From the NCBI RefSeq assembly GCF_038725785.1, contig NZ_CP109796.1, positions 434,001 to 498,000 on the forward strand: a stretch of 64,000 nucleotides of DNA. Direction: 5' to 3'. Source of the DNA: Termitidicoccus mucosus (GTDB taxonomy: Bacteria; Verrucomicrobiota; Verrucomicrobiia; Opitutales; Opitutaceae). Made by a program: the position numbers and the translations under genes. Below the pieces are notes generated by a model that ran no database searches, had not been told where the DNA came from, and saw only the letters and a program-made list of their open reading frames with translations. Positions 1 to 8,278 of this stretch are shown here, one piece after another. The first letter of the stretch is position 1; every line of letters begins with the position of its first letter.

Positions 1-10
1 GTCCAATAGT

Positions 11-1768
11 ATGCATTCCTTCTTTTCCCTGCGGCGTATGGCCGCGCTTATTCTCAGTTTGATGGGGTTTGCTGCCCATGTTTGTGCCGACGAAATCGTT
101 TCATTTCTCGAATCGCGAAACGGCCAACTGAATATCGGAACCTACCAATACTGGTTCAACGTCAGCAGCCCACAAATCCTTCGCTTCCGGCTCGAAGCCC
201 TCAGCGGCACGTCGAATATCACCATTTCTCGCCGTCGCCCTGATACCGGAGTGGATGAACTGATCTTCTTCGCCCGATATGGCGGCTCCTACGGATCGCT
301 TGGAGACAAAGGCTATCGTGAATTTAATCTCCAGGCTGGCGACCACACGATCCGCCTCAACAGCTCAATTACGAGCGGCTGGATAAGGATGACGGAAATC
401 ACCCTCGAAAATCCCCCTCCAGCCAACCAAGCCCCGAGCATCGAATGGCAGGAAGCTCCAAGTTCTGCCACGGTGGGGCAAACTTATCGCATTTCTGCAC
501 GCGCGCACGATCCGGATGGCAACTTGACGCAAGTCAACGTGTGGAAAAATGGACAGCCTTTCGCTTTTTCCGGGGGAGGCAATGGCGCGGACGGCGATTC
601 CGGTAATTTCACTTCCGACGGGACTCCAGGCACAGTGACATTTACCGCCCAGGCTGTGGATAGCGCCGGGCTCTCCTCTGCGGTCATTTCCCACACCATC
701 ACCATTGATACGCCACCGAATGCCGCCCCGACGATCGTCTGGGGCGCTGTGCCTGCGGTGGTAGATAGCGGTCAGCGCTATACCATCAGCGCACGCGCGA
801 CCGACCCGGATGGCAATTTGCGTACGATCCACATCTGGAAGGACGGCGGTGCCTTTGCCTCAACTGAAGGTGGAAACGGCTCCACGAGTGAAGCGAGTAA
901 TCAGAGTGCTGATACCGGACCACGCACCGTGACCTATACCGCCTGCGCAACGGATGCGTCCGGCGCGACCTCCCCGACCCTTACTCACACCGTTACAGTC
1001 GAAGCTCCCGTTCTGGTTCAGTTCTCGCTCGTCACCTCCGCGGGCAGTGGCGGCACCGTTTCGCCTGGCGGTCTTTTTATGGAAGGGAGCTCCGTATTGG
1101 TCACGGCCACTCCGGATGCCCTGCATGATTTCGTCGGATGGAGTGGCGATGCGTCCGGAACGAATAATCCCATCTCGATTCTGATGAATCGCAACCGCGC
1201 CGTGCATGCGCTGTTTGCACTCAAGTCCTATTCTTTGGTGACCAGTGCCATTGGGAGCGGAATCGTTACCATGGGCGGCACTTATCCCCACGGTTCCATC
1301 GTCACGATTTCGGCCACCCCTGCGCCCAATGCGCGATTCGCCGGCTGGGCGGGCGATGCCACCGGGATGGTCCCGACCGTGGTCATTGTGATGGATGCCC
1401 CCAAGTTGGTTCAGGCTGTGTTTGCGGGCAAACAGGCGCAGGCCATTTCATTTCCCGCCTTGGCCGACGTCAGCGTCGGCGCGGCTGCGCTTAGCCTAAA
1501 CGCCGTCGCCTCTTCCGGTCTGCCCGTGTATTATGGGGTGAGCGGACCGGCCATGATTATGGGCAACCAACTCCAAGTCATCGCTCCGGGCATTGTTTCA
1601 GTCGAAGCGAGGCAGGATGGAAACGATTTTTACCTCCCGGCCCTGCCCGTGGTGCGGACGTTCAATGTTGTCGCGCCTGCGGTCCTCAAATACCGCGCGC
1701 CGAATCGCACGCTGCTGCAAAGCGAAACCAACCGTGGATTGGTGCCCTTCGTCATCGAGCAACCCTAA
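11..1768 (+). CDS. Secreted Ig-like / InlB B-repeat surface protein
   Basis: A 585-residue exported protein, probably cell-surface or extracellular. Residues 1-26 form a signal peptide (basic RR, hydrophobic stretch, cleavage near CADE). After an N-terminal beta-rich domain come two similar Ig-like repeats (about 140-235 and 236-330), each with a DPDGNL motif and a WK-NG/DG turn. Two InlB-type B-repeats follow (about 335-475), recognisable by the FxGWxGDA pattern after VxATP or ISATP. The C-terminal part resembles the bacterial MBG/Ig domains seen in verrucomicrobial surface proteins. It lies 12 nt before the secretin gene on the same strand, so it may be a substrate or partner of the pilus/secretion cassette; that link is inference from position. 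No catalytic domain is visible. It starts 10 nt from the window edge, so upstream operon members cannot be excluded. Confidence 0.8.
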   Translation: MHSFFSLRRMAALILSLMGFAAHVCADEIVSFLESRNGQLNIGTYQYWFNVSSPQILRFRLEALSGTSNITISRRRPDTGVDELIFFARYGGSYGSLGDKGYREFNLQAGDHTIRLNSSITSGWIRMTEITLENPPPANQAPSIEWQEAPSSATVGQTYRISARAHDPDGNLTQVNVWKNGQPFAFSGGGNGADGDSGNFTSDGTPGTVTFTAQAVDSAGLSSAVISHTITIDTPPNAAPTIVWGAVPAVVDSGQRYTISARATDPDGNLRTIHIWKDGGAFASTEGGNGSTSEASNQSADTGPRTVTYTACATDASGATSPTLTHTVTVEAPVLVQFSLVTSAGSGGTVSPGGLFMEGSSVLVTATPDALHDFVGWSGDASGTNNPISILMNRNRAVHALFALKSYSLVTSAIGSGIVTMGGTYPHGSIVTISATPAPNARFAGWAGDATGMVPTVVIVMDAPKLVQAVFAGKQAQAISFPALADVSVGAAALSLNAVASSGLPVYYGVSGPAMIMGNQLQVIAPGIVSVEARQDGNDFYLPALPVVRTFNVVAPAVLKYRAPNRTLLQSETNRGLVPFVIEQP

Positions 1769-1780
1769 ACCGTATTTATA

Positions 1781-3172
1781 ATGAAAATACTCCTTTGCAT
1801 CCTCTTTGTCGTGCCCGTGAGCGCCGCCATGCTTGATCAACCGGTCGAACGCTTGCGTTTCGAGTCCGCTGCTTTGCCTGATGCCTTGCGTTCTCTCGGC
1901 CGCGCCACGCACACGACGATTCTTGTCGATTCCGACATTATCGGAAAAGTCACTGTGGAGGTTGGCGGAGGCACCCTGCGCGATGCCTTGGCTGCCCTGA
2001 CCGTCCCATACGATTATTTTTTCGAGGAACAAGGCACCGCCATTGCCGTGCGGCAACGCAAGACCGTCCTTTATGCCATCGATTATCCGCAACTCACCCG
2101 GTCCGGTTTCGGGAGCGCGTCGATCACGTTGGGAGGAATGAATGGCGGCTATGATACAAGCCAGAATCTGCATGCGCAGAGCACCTACCCGAATCGATCA
2201 AACCAATCAATGGATGCCGCCTCGGATGCCACGCAAGTTTCCATTTCGCAGGAAAATCCCAACACATTCTGGGCCGGCCTGGAGGCGGAGCTACGAACCA
2301 TGCTTGGCGAGAAAGACAGCTTGGTGCTCAACCGCTTCAGTGGGATCGCGCAGGTCACGGCTCCGCTTTCACGGCACGACGTGATCCGCGCGTTCATCGA
2401 ACTCGTGAATCGTCGCATCTCGCGCCAAGTGGAAATCGAGGCGCGCTTGGTGGAAGTCACTTTGCGCGATGAACAGAAGCTCGGCGTCGATTGGGAACTG
2501 GCCACCAGCGCGCTCGGTGATCTGCGTCTCGACGCCAGTGCGCCTCTCGCGGTCACCGGTGTCGGAGGCTCTGTGTTTGGAAACAGTTCCTTTGCGGCGA
2601 ACCTCGGGCTCGGCAAAGCCACCGCGATTATTCAGGCCCTCAAACAACAGGGCGATGTCACTACCGTCGCGCAACCGCGATTGCGAGCGCTCAACAATCA
2701 GACCGCCTTTATCAAGGTGGGAGAAGACCGACCGTTCTTTCGTCTCCAGCAATCCACGACATACCAGCAGGCAGGCACGACGGTGCCGTATAATCAGACC
2801 CAGGAGACGTTTTCCATTTCCACCATCACGATCGGCACCATCCTCGCGGTCACACCCCAAGTGGATAACGATGGCGTGATCACCCTGGACGTGCTTCCGG
2901 CCATCACGCGGCTGCAATCCATCGTGACCAGTCCGGACGGCAAGCAGACCGCCCCGGTCACCGAGGTCAAACAAGCCTCAACCATTGTGCGGCTCCGCAA
3001 TGGCGAAACCGCCGTCATCGGCGGACTCATCTCCGAGGAAAGCGGCTCCAGCACACGCGCGGTGCCGGTACTGAGCCGCGTACCGCTCCTCGGCCTCGCC
3101 TTCCGCAGCCAAGCTACGCTGCGCAACCGCACCGAACTCGTGATCTTTCTCACCCCGCACTTGATCCCGTGA
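1781..3172 (+). CDS. MSHA/type II-like outer-membrane secretin
   Basis: Secretin subunit that would form the outer-membrane channel of a type IV pilus or type II secretion-like machine. Residues 1-16 are a signal peptide. An STN/N0-like short domain follows (about 20-95, with the pattern RFESAALPDALRSLG), then a second N-domain (about 170-225) and the C-terminal secretin domain (about 230-463). That domain has the family features VEIEARLVEVTL, a Q-P-R-L-R-ALNNQ-AFI-VG stretch and the ending NRTELVIFLTPHLI. At 463 residues it is close to MshL/PilN-type secretins and shorter than PilQ or GspD. The stop overlaps the GTG start of the ATPase by four bases, which indicates translational coupling. 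MshL-type is my best reading; a type II secretin cannot be excluded without a search. Confidence 0.88.
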   Translation: MKILLCILFVVPVSAAMLDQPVERLRFESAALPDALRSLGRATHTTILVDSDIIGKVTVEVGGGTLRDALAALTVPYDYFFEEQGTAIAVRQRKTVLYAIDYPQLTRSGFGSASITLGGMNGGYDTSQNLHAQSTYPNRSNQSMDAASDATQVSISQENPNTFWAGLEAELRTMLGEKDSLVLNRFSGIAQVTAPLSRHDVIRAFIELVNRRISRQVEIEARLVEVTLRDEQKLGVDWELATSALGDLRLDASAPLAVTGVGGSVFGNSSFAANLGLGKATAIIQALKQQGDVTTVAQPRLRALNNQTAFIKVGEDRPFFRLQQSTTYQQAGTTVPYNQTQETFSISTITIGTILAVTPQVDNDGVITLDVLPAITRLQSIVTSPDGKQTAPVTEVKQASTIVRLRNGETAVIGGLISEESGSSTRAVPVLSRVPLLGLAFRSQATLRNRTELVIFLTPHLIP

Positions 3173-4371
3173 TACGTGAATTGCTCCAGACGTTCCGGTC
3201 GCGCCCAACCGCACCGCCCACCGTGGTCGATCCGACCGTCGATGCCACGCGGATGCTCGATATGATTCTGCGCATCGCCGCCAGAGACGGTGCGAGCGAC
3301 GTTCACTTCGAACCGAAGGAAACCGCACTGCTGGTTCGTTTCCGTCTCGATGGCGAAATGCACGATCATATCACCGTGCCGCTCGCGCAACGTGATGCCT
3401 TGCTCGCGCGTGGAAAGATCTTCGGAGGCATGGATATCACCGAGCGCCGGCTCCCGCAAGATGGACGAGCCGTGCTCAAGGAGAATGGTCGGCGCTATCA
3501 TCTGCGATTGAGCACACTTCCCACCGTGCACGGCGAAAATCTGGTCATCCGGCTTCTCGACCAGACCATGCCGGTCCAATCCTTTACCGAATTGGGTCTG
3601 ACCGAGTCTCAAGCGAACGCGCTTGAAGACGCACTCAACGGACCCGCCGGCCTGATCCTGCTTACAGGTCCGACCGGCTCGGGCAAGACGACGACACTGC
3701 ACGCCGCGCTGCACGCCTTGGACTACCGTGGCCGGGTGATTCACACTCTGGAGGATCCGGTCGAATATGAATTCGCGGCTATTCGCCAAACCGAGATTCG
3801 AGAAAAGATCGGACTTACCTTCGCCTCTGCCCTGCGGGCGCTCCTGCGCCAAAACCCCGACGTGATGCTCGTCGGCGAAATGCGCGATGCCGAGACCGCG
3901 CAACTGGCGATCCGCGGCGCGCTCACCGGGCACCTCGTGCTTTCGACCCTGCATACGAACGACGCGCTTTCCGCAATCCTGCGTTTACGCGACCTCGGGG
4001 TCGAAAGTTTTCTCATCGCCGCATGCCTTCGGATGGTTGCGGCTCAGCGGCTGGTGCGTCGTCTTTGTCCCGCTTGTCGGACACCGCATCCACAACTCGA
4101 ACAATTGCGGCAACGTTACCGTTTGCCCGAAGGGCAATTTTATCAGTCGAGAGGTTGTCCGAAATGCCATGGGCGCGGTTTTTATGGGCGACTGGCGATC
4201 CATGAAGTCATCCCGGCGAAATCGTTTCTGGCTCCCATCGCCGCCGACGCCCCATTGGCCGACCTTGTTTCGCTCCGCGAATCCGAGGGATACCGTACGC
4301 TCTGGGATAGCGGGCTCCATGCGGCCGCGACCGGACTCACCACCGTGGAGGAGGTCGCACGCGTTCTCTGA
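3169..4371 (+). CDS. GspE/PilB-type secretion ATPase (short form)
   Basis: Cytoplasmic hexameric ATPase that would power pilus assembly or pseudopilus extension. It starts with GTG inside a GTGA overlap with the secretin stop. It has the N2-like domain (about 28-130, with SDVHFEP and LRLSTLPTVHGE), Walker A GPTGSGKTT at 167-175, an Asp box, Walker B around PDVMLVGEMRD, and the His-box LSTLHTND. A zinc-binding pair of CxxC motifs (CPAC and CPKC) sits in the C-terminal domain, which is typical of assembly ATPases rather than PilT. At 400 residues it lacks the roughly 150-residue N1/MshEN domain normally found in GspE, PilB and MshE, so it may couple differently to the inner-membrane platform. 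The platform protein itself (GspF/PilC/MshG) is not found in this window. Confidence 0.92.
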   Translation: MIRELLQTFRSRPTAPPTVVDPTVDATRMLDMILRIAARDGASDVHFEPKETALLVRFRLDGEMHDHITVPLAQRDALLARGKIFGGMDITERRLPQDGRAVLKENGRRYHLRLSTLPTVHGENLVIRLLDQTMPVQSFTELGLTESQANALEDALNGPAGLILLTGPTGSGKTTTLHAALHALDYRGRVIHTLEDPVEYEFAAIRQTEIREKIGLTFASALRALLRQNPDVMLVGEMRDAETAQLAIRGALTGHLVLSTLHTNDALSAILRLRDLGVESFLIAACLRMVAAQRLVRRLCPACRTPHPQLEQLRQRYRLPEGQFYQSRGCPKCHGRGFYGRLAIHEVIPAKSFLAPIAADAPLADLVSLRESEGYRTLWDSGLHAAATGLTTVEEVARVL

Positions 4372-4419
4372 TTTTCCCGGGCTATGCGGCCGCGGCCCTT
4401 AACCTAAACCGTCCACCCT

Positions 4420-5175
4420 ATGAAAAAACATCTCCCAAAATATCATCATTCCCAAGGCTATTCTCTGCTCGAACTCGTGCTCGTCCTCGCGATCGTCGCT
4501 GTATTGGTCGGGCTGCTGCTTCCGAAGGGTTTCGATGCCCTGCGCAATGCCCGCGTGCAACAGGTTGTGCGAACCGTCGATACACTCAAGACCGCCCTCG
4601 TGGATTACCTCGCGCTGGCCGGCGGCAACGGCAGCCTGCCTCGCACCGAGGGCATGGGCATACCTACCTCTGGAGCCGCCCTTACCGGCGCAACTGACAT
4701 AGCCAAAAGCAACGCCGCCAGGCTTGATACCGTGTTGCTGGCCACGGGACGTTTGGAACGTCCGCTCTCGTTGCGTATGGGAACACAGACGTACATGTCC
4801 ACAGGAACAGGCAACGAGCTCACTTGGAATCAGGCGGTGCTCGCCTTCGTCATGACGCCCGACGCAGCTCCCCAGCGGGATTGGTCAGCCGTCACTCGGG
4901 CCGAGGCGCGCATGGCCAACCCCAGTCTGGTACCGTCCGCCGCACTGGGCGCCAACTTTTTGCTGGACGGTTTTACTAATCTGAACGCGAACAGCATCGT
5001 CGCGTATCTCGTGATCCCGTCGTGCCCGGCGCGCGACGCCTACGAACTCGCCATGGCGATGAACGGCGCACAACTCGCGCCTTTGGAAGGCGCGGCCAGC
5101 GATACTGGTCTTGTCGCCTATGCAGCCCCCAACAACGGAGTCACCGATGTATATGTTTACCTCACGTCCATCTGA
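4420..5175 (+). CDS. Type IV prepilin-like protein
   Basis: Prepilin-like subunit with a class III signal: a short basic leader ending in G13, then Y14-S-L-L-E18 followed by a hydrophobic helix LVLVLAIVAVLVGLLLP. The Glu at +5 is the residue conserved for pilin assembly; cleavage by a PilD-type peptidase is expected after G13. That peptidase is not encoded here. The mature part is about 238 residues, larger than a major pilin or GspG, and rich in Ala, Thr and Asn. The residue at +1 of the mature form would be Tyr rather than the usual Phe or Met. It is the only pilin in the cassette, so it could be the structural subunit. It overlaps the next gene by about 29 nt. Confidence 0.85.
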   Translation: MKKHLPKYHHSQGYSLLELVLVLAIVAVLVGLLLPKGFDALRNARVQQVVRTVDTLKTALVDYLALAGGNGSLPRTEGMGIPTSGAALTGATDIAKSNAARLDTVLLATGRLERPLSLRMGTQTYMSTGTGNELTWNQAVLAFVMTPDAAPQRDWSAVTRAEARMANPSLVPSAALGANFLLDGFTNLNANSIVAYLVIPSCPARDAYELAMAMNGAQLAPLEGAASDTGLVAYAAPNNGVTDVYVYLTSI

Positions 5176-6391
5176 TCCGACGGTCGCGTTGCTCTGGGGA
5201 GATCGCTGGTGGATTGACGGTCATCCCGAGCCAATCGTGTTTGGCGAACCCGGCCATGCATTCAAAGTGTTGCTGGCCCATTTTGCCGAACATGGCAAAC
5301 CGGCGAAACTCCGCCTCATCTATCAGCCGCCGTCGCTGGTGAGTGTGCCGGTGCAATGCCCGAACGGGAGCCGGGCCACCTTGCAAGCTGCTTTGCAGGC
5401 GGAATACCCGTCTATCGCTCAAGCAGAATGTGCCTGGAGCTACGAGCCGATCATTGGCCGACGCAACGAGACTTTGCTTCACTATGAGCCTGAGCCCGGG
5501 CTCTTGCCGTTGGTCGAAGCATTACGAGAGCAGGCCGTAGCCGTCGAGGGCGCATGGCCGTTCGCTACGGCCTTGAATCTTGTTCCGGAGGATTGGCCCG
5601 ACACCGGTGCACTTACCGTGGTCGCCGTTGCGGACAACCAGTCTGCGGTCTTCCGCCACACCTCCGAGGGGCGGCGCGAGTTCCAATCCGCAACAGGCGT
5701 CGCTGCGGCGGAGCTTGTGGCGACGACGGTGCAGCAGGCCTTCGAGCGTGAGGATGCGGCATTGTATATGGTATCTTTCGACGAAGCAGGCACGCGCTTG
5801 ACCACTCAAGTAGCCGGTGCCGAACCGTTCGGACGGGCCGATCTCACGTGCCGCGATGTCATCCGCGCAGCGCTTGCCCTGTCGCTGACCCAGCCCAATC
5901 AGCTGCTTCCAGCGCCAATGCGACTAACCGGCAATCGCCTCGTGACGGGACTGACGACAGTCGTGTTGCTGGCCGCAGGTGTGTTGGGAGCCCAATTCGT
6001 CCGGGACACGCTCGCTCAACGCGATCACGCGGAGCAGCAAACAACCAGGATTGAGCAGCTTCGCGCCGAGGTCGCCTCGCTCCGAAAAAATGAAATCGAA
6101 ATCCGCCAACTCCAAACGCAATTGGCAGCCTTCACCTCCCATGGCCGTATCGGCGAAAAATTCCTCCAGTCACTTGTTCGCAGATTGCCGGCCCAAGTTG
6201 TTCTCACCCGAGTGCAAGCCAACGACAATGGGTTCACTCTGACTGGGGGTATCAGCGGTCCCGGTCTCGTTGAACCGGACTGGCGCGCATGGTGCGAGAC
6301 GCTTCAGCGCGGCAAACCTCCGCGACAGTTCGCCGAACCAGCCGGTACTCCGCCCGATTCAGACTTTGTAATGAAGGGAATTTGGCAATGA
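5147..6391 (+). CDS. GspL/PilM-PilN-like inner-membrane assembly protein
   Basis: A 414-residue protein with a long cytoplasmic N-terminal part (about 1-260), one transmembrane segment (about 264-285) and a periplasmic coiled coil (about 290-340, QQTTRIEQLRAEVASLRKNE). This layout matches PilM-PilN fusions, GspL or MshI-type proteins that bridge the ATPase and the periplasmic platform. I chose ATG 5147 over the upstream ATG 5111 because GGAG lies 6 nt before it; the start falls inside the end of the prepilin gene. The actin-like ATPase motifs of PilM are not obvious, so the N-terminal part may be degenerate. It overlaps the next gene through ATGA at 6388. Confidence 0.72.
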   Translation: MYMFTSRPSDPTVALLWGDRWWIDGHPEPIVFGEPGHAFKVLLAHFAEHGKPAKLRLIYQPPSLVSVPVQCPNGSRATLQAALQAEYPSIAQAECAWSYEPIIGRRNETLLHYEPEPGLLPLVEALREQAVAVEGAWPFATALNLVPEDWPDTGALTVVAVADNQSAVFRHTSEGRREFQSATGVAAAELVATTVQQAFEREDAALYMVSFDEAGTRLTTQVAGAEPFGRADLTCRDVIRAALALSLTQPNQLLPAPMRLTGNRLVTGLTTVVLLAAGVLGAQFVRDTLAQRDHAEQQTTRIEQLRAEVASLRKNEIEIRQLQTQLAAFTSHGRIGEKFLQSLVRRLPAQVVLTRVQANDNGFTLTGGISGPGLVEPDWRAWCETLQRGKPPRQFAEPAGTPPDSDFVMKGIWQ

Positions 6392-7017
6392 AACCCTTCT
6401 TCAAAATTTCGCGGCTCTGCTGGGCAGTTTTTGCGGCCAGCCTCATGCTCCTTGCGGTAACCATTATCGTGCGCCGGCACGGGCTGCCCCAAGGACTGCA
6501 CCCCGACAACGAAATGGAGGTGCTCTTGGCGGAGAAAGAACGACTCGCGCCGTTCAACGCCGAGTCAGTGTCACACCTGCGCACGGAGCTGGCGCGGTTC
6601 GAAGCGCCACCGGCCAAGCCAGATTGGTTGCCACCGACGTCTTGGCAGACCCAGGCATTGCCGTCCGAAACCGATGGTATCACCCGGACCCGTTACACGA
6701 CCGGTGCGATTTCTTGGACCTGTCTGGTTACGTTCATTAGCAAACTTGAAGTACGAGGGCAGATCGAATCGCTGGACATTCGTTCTCGCGGCAGCCGGAC
6801 CAAACGTGAAATCGCGACCGTTGAAATCACCGTGCGGAGCAGTCCGGGAACCACGCGCCGGTCAACCGGCGCGATGTTCCCGGACGCAGAGGGGCCGGCA
6901 AGCGCCCGGAAGGTCGGGCGCGGTCCTTCGCTTCGCTGGTCGTCCCGTCCCGACCCTCCGGGCAGGCCGTCGGCAATCGTGTTATCAACTCAACTCTCTC
7001 AACCCAATCGCTTATGA
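6388..7017 (+). CDS. PilO/GspM-like inner-membrane protein with unusual C-terminus
   Basis: A 209-residue protein with one N-terminal transmembrane helix (about 8-28, LCWAVFAASLMLLAVTIIV) and a periplasmic region. Size, topology and place after the GspL/PilN-like gene suggest a PilO, GspM or MshJ equivalent. The start is fixed by an ATGA overlap at 6388. The last 50-55 residues, from about 6850, are Arg/Pro/Ser-rich and encoded by very GC-rich palindromic DNA unlike the rest. This suggests that the native C-terminus was replaced by a repeat insertion or frameshift, although the reading frame stays open to 7017. Without the C-terminal ferredoxin-like fold the protein might be impaired. Confidence 0.6.
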   Translation: MKPFFKISRLCWAVFAASLMLLAVTIIVRRHGLPQGLHPDNEMEVLLAEKERLAPFNAESVSHLRTELARFEAPPAKPDWLPPTSWQTQALPSETDGITRTRYTTGAISWTCLVTFISKLEVRGQIESLDIRSRGSRTKREIATVEITVRSSPGTTRRSTGAMFPDAEGPASARKVGRGPSLRWSSRPDPPGRPSAIVLSTQLSQPNRL

Positions 7018-7265
7018 TCACACTCAATATCCAACTTCCCGAAACTGTTGCGGCTGAGTTCTACCAAGCCGCCGATGAACTGAACAAACGCCTCGGCGAC
7101 CCAGATCTGCCAGCCAGCAAACAGAAGCCGGTGGTGGACGCGAAGACGCTCATGGCCTTCGCACTTGCACGGCACGATTCCGAGGACGTGTGCGCGCAGT
7201 TCGATCTCGCGCTCCGTCTGGTTCGCGGGACGTCCGAACCGCCGTTCAATCCCGTCATCAAATAA
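7014..7265 (+). CDS. Small conserved-looking hypothetical protein
   Basis: An 83-residue soluble protein, not recognised. The start overlaps the previous stop by ATGA, so it is probably translated as part of the pilus operon. It begins with a beta strand (MITLNIQLPE) and continues as helices containing ADELNKRLGDPDLP and AKTLMAFALARHDSEDVCAQ. No signal peptide or membrane segment is seen. The size and the beta-helix-helix pattern resemble small DNA-binding or antitoxin-like proteins, but no toxin partner is next to it. I do not assign a function. Confidence 0.6.
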   Translation: MITLNIQLPETVAAEFYQAADELNKRLGDPDLPASKQKPVVDAKTLMAFALARHDSEDVCAQFDLALRLVRGTSEPPFNPVIK

Positions 7266-7340
7266 TTTGGCGGCTCCTCCGCCTTGGTGCCCAGTCGCCG
7301 TCCCGCACCTCTCAAGTGGTCGGCATAATCCACCGTCAAC

Positions 7341-7775
7341 ATGGCTATCAAACCCAAACCCAATGACAATACAGTCACGCTCCCGCCTGAAAATGAGGGA
7401 CCGTTGCAGTTCCGCAACAATCCCGAAGTGCAGAAACGTCTCGACGCCTACAAGGTCGCCAACGCCGGCGACGTGGAATATTATACTCGCGTCGTCCGTG
7501 AAGCGCCCGAACGTGCCCGCGATATGCTTCTCTACAAGGATATGCAGCGGCACGAAACCGACATGCGGCTGATCGAGAAGCAGCTCCCGCAGGCGAAGGC
7601 ATTCTACAATGCCCAGCCTCAGGAAGTGAAGTCCCGCATCGATCAGCGGCTGGAGGGAGTTCAGCCTTACTACAAGGACAAGGCCTTCGTCGGTGAAGTG
7701 CTGCGCGAAATGAATCGGCAGAATCGCCAGATGCTCACCGGCCCCAAGCCCGGCATGGCGATGTCGGCTGGTTAA
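7341..7775 (+). CDS. Hypothetical charged helical protein
   Basis: A 144-residue protein, not recognised. It is highly charged and predominantly helical, with a disordered Pro/Lys/Asn start, a block rich in Arg and Glu (EYYTRVVREAPERARDMLLY), and a Met/Pro/Gly tail. No signal peptide or membrane segment is present. It lies 75 nt after the previous gene in the same direction and may end the pilus operon. A scaffold-type or head-morphogenesis-like role is conceivable from the composition, but nothing diagnostic supports it. Confidence 0.55.
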   Translation: MAIKPKPNDNTVTLPPENEGPLQFRNNPEVQKRLDAYKVANAGDVEYYTRVVREAPERARDMLLYKDMQRHETDMRLIEKQLPQAKAFYNAQPQEVKSRIDQRLEGVQPYYKDKAFVGEVLREMNRQNRQMLTGPKPGMAMSAG

Positions 7776-8041
7776 TCATGGATATTCCCCGGTCCGCCAT
7801 CGTTACATCGACACCACTTCGGTTAGGCGGAGTTCGCAAGTTGCTGTGAACTTCGAGTGCTGCCAAAGCACGCCCACGCATGAGACCGTGCGCGCGGCTC
7901 TGACCCAAGTGGCCAGGGTAGAGGAGCTGAGGCCGGGAAAAATTAACCATCGAGAATTCCACTGATGAAGCCTCTGTTTGCCTACTCCGTCACTGCCGAG
8001 CGGCAACAAATCGTACATTTGCGGATGCTCCGCTGCACGCC

Positions 8042-8275
8042 ATGAGTCCGCAAAGCGAAATAGCGCTACACACGTTGCGCACGATGGCCCGCGGTCATCC
8101 GGGAGCATCGTCAGGTGAGCGCGCTGCATGGGAGATTCTGCAGAATCTTCAACACTGCTCTCGTTTGGACTTCGCGGATTGCTTCATCCGACTCGATGGC
8201 ATCGGCAAGCGCGCTGTTGTCCAGTTACTCGTTGACCTTACGACCGGAAAAACGGGGTTGATCGAATTGCGCTGA
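8042..8275 (+). CDS. Small hypothetical protein upstream of YhcG-type nuclease
   Basis: A 77-residue protein that ends 3 nt before the next start, so the two are probably cotranslated. The pattern SGERAAWEILQNLQ followed by LDFADCFIRLD faintly resembles small DUF7673-like proteins of mobile elements (a Gly-Ser turn, a leucine-rich helix, then an F-D-L-D block); this is a weak resemblance. The adjacent nuclease suggests an accessory or antitoxin-like partner. The 266 nt between 7776 and 8041 hold no convincing gene. Confidence 0.5.
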   Translation: MSPQSEIALHTLRTMARGHPGASSGERAAWEILQNLQHCSRLDFADCFIRLDGIGKRAVVQLLVDLTTGKTGLIELR

Positions 8276-8278
8276 ATC

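Noticed and set aside
2794-3954. Open frame of 386 codons on the - strand over the secretin and ATPase
   Set aside because: Antisense shadow of two genes with clear family motifs.
5111-5146. Longer start of the GspL/PilN-like protein
   Set aside because: ATG 5147 has GGAG at a good distance and the extra 12 residues come from the prepilin coding region.
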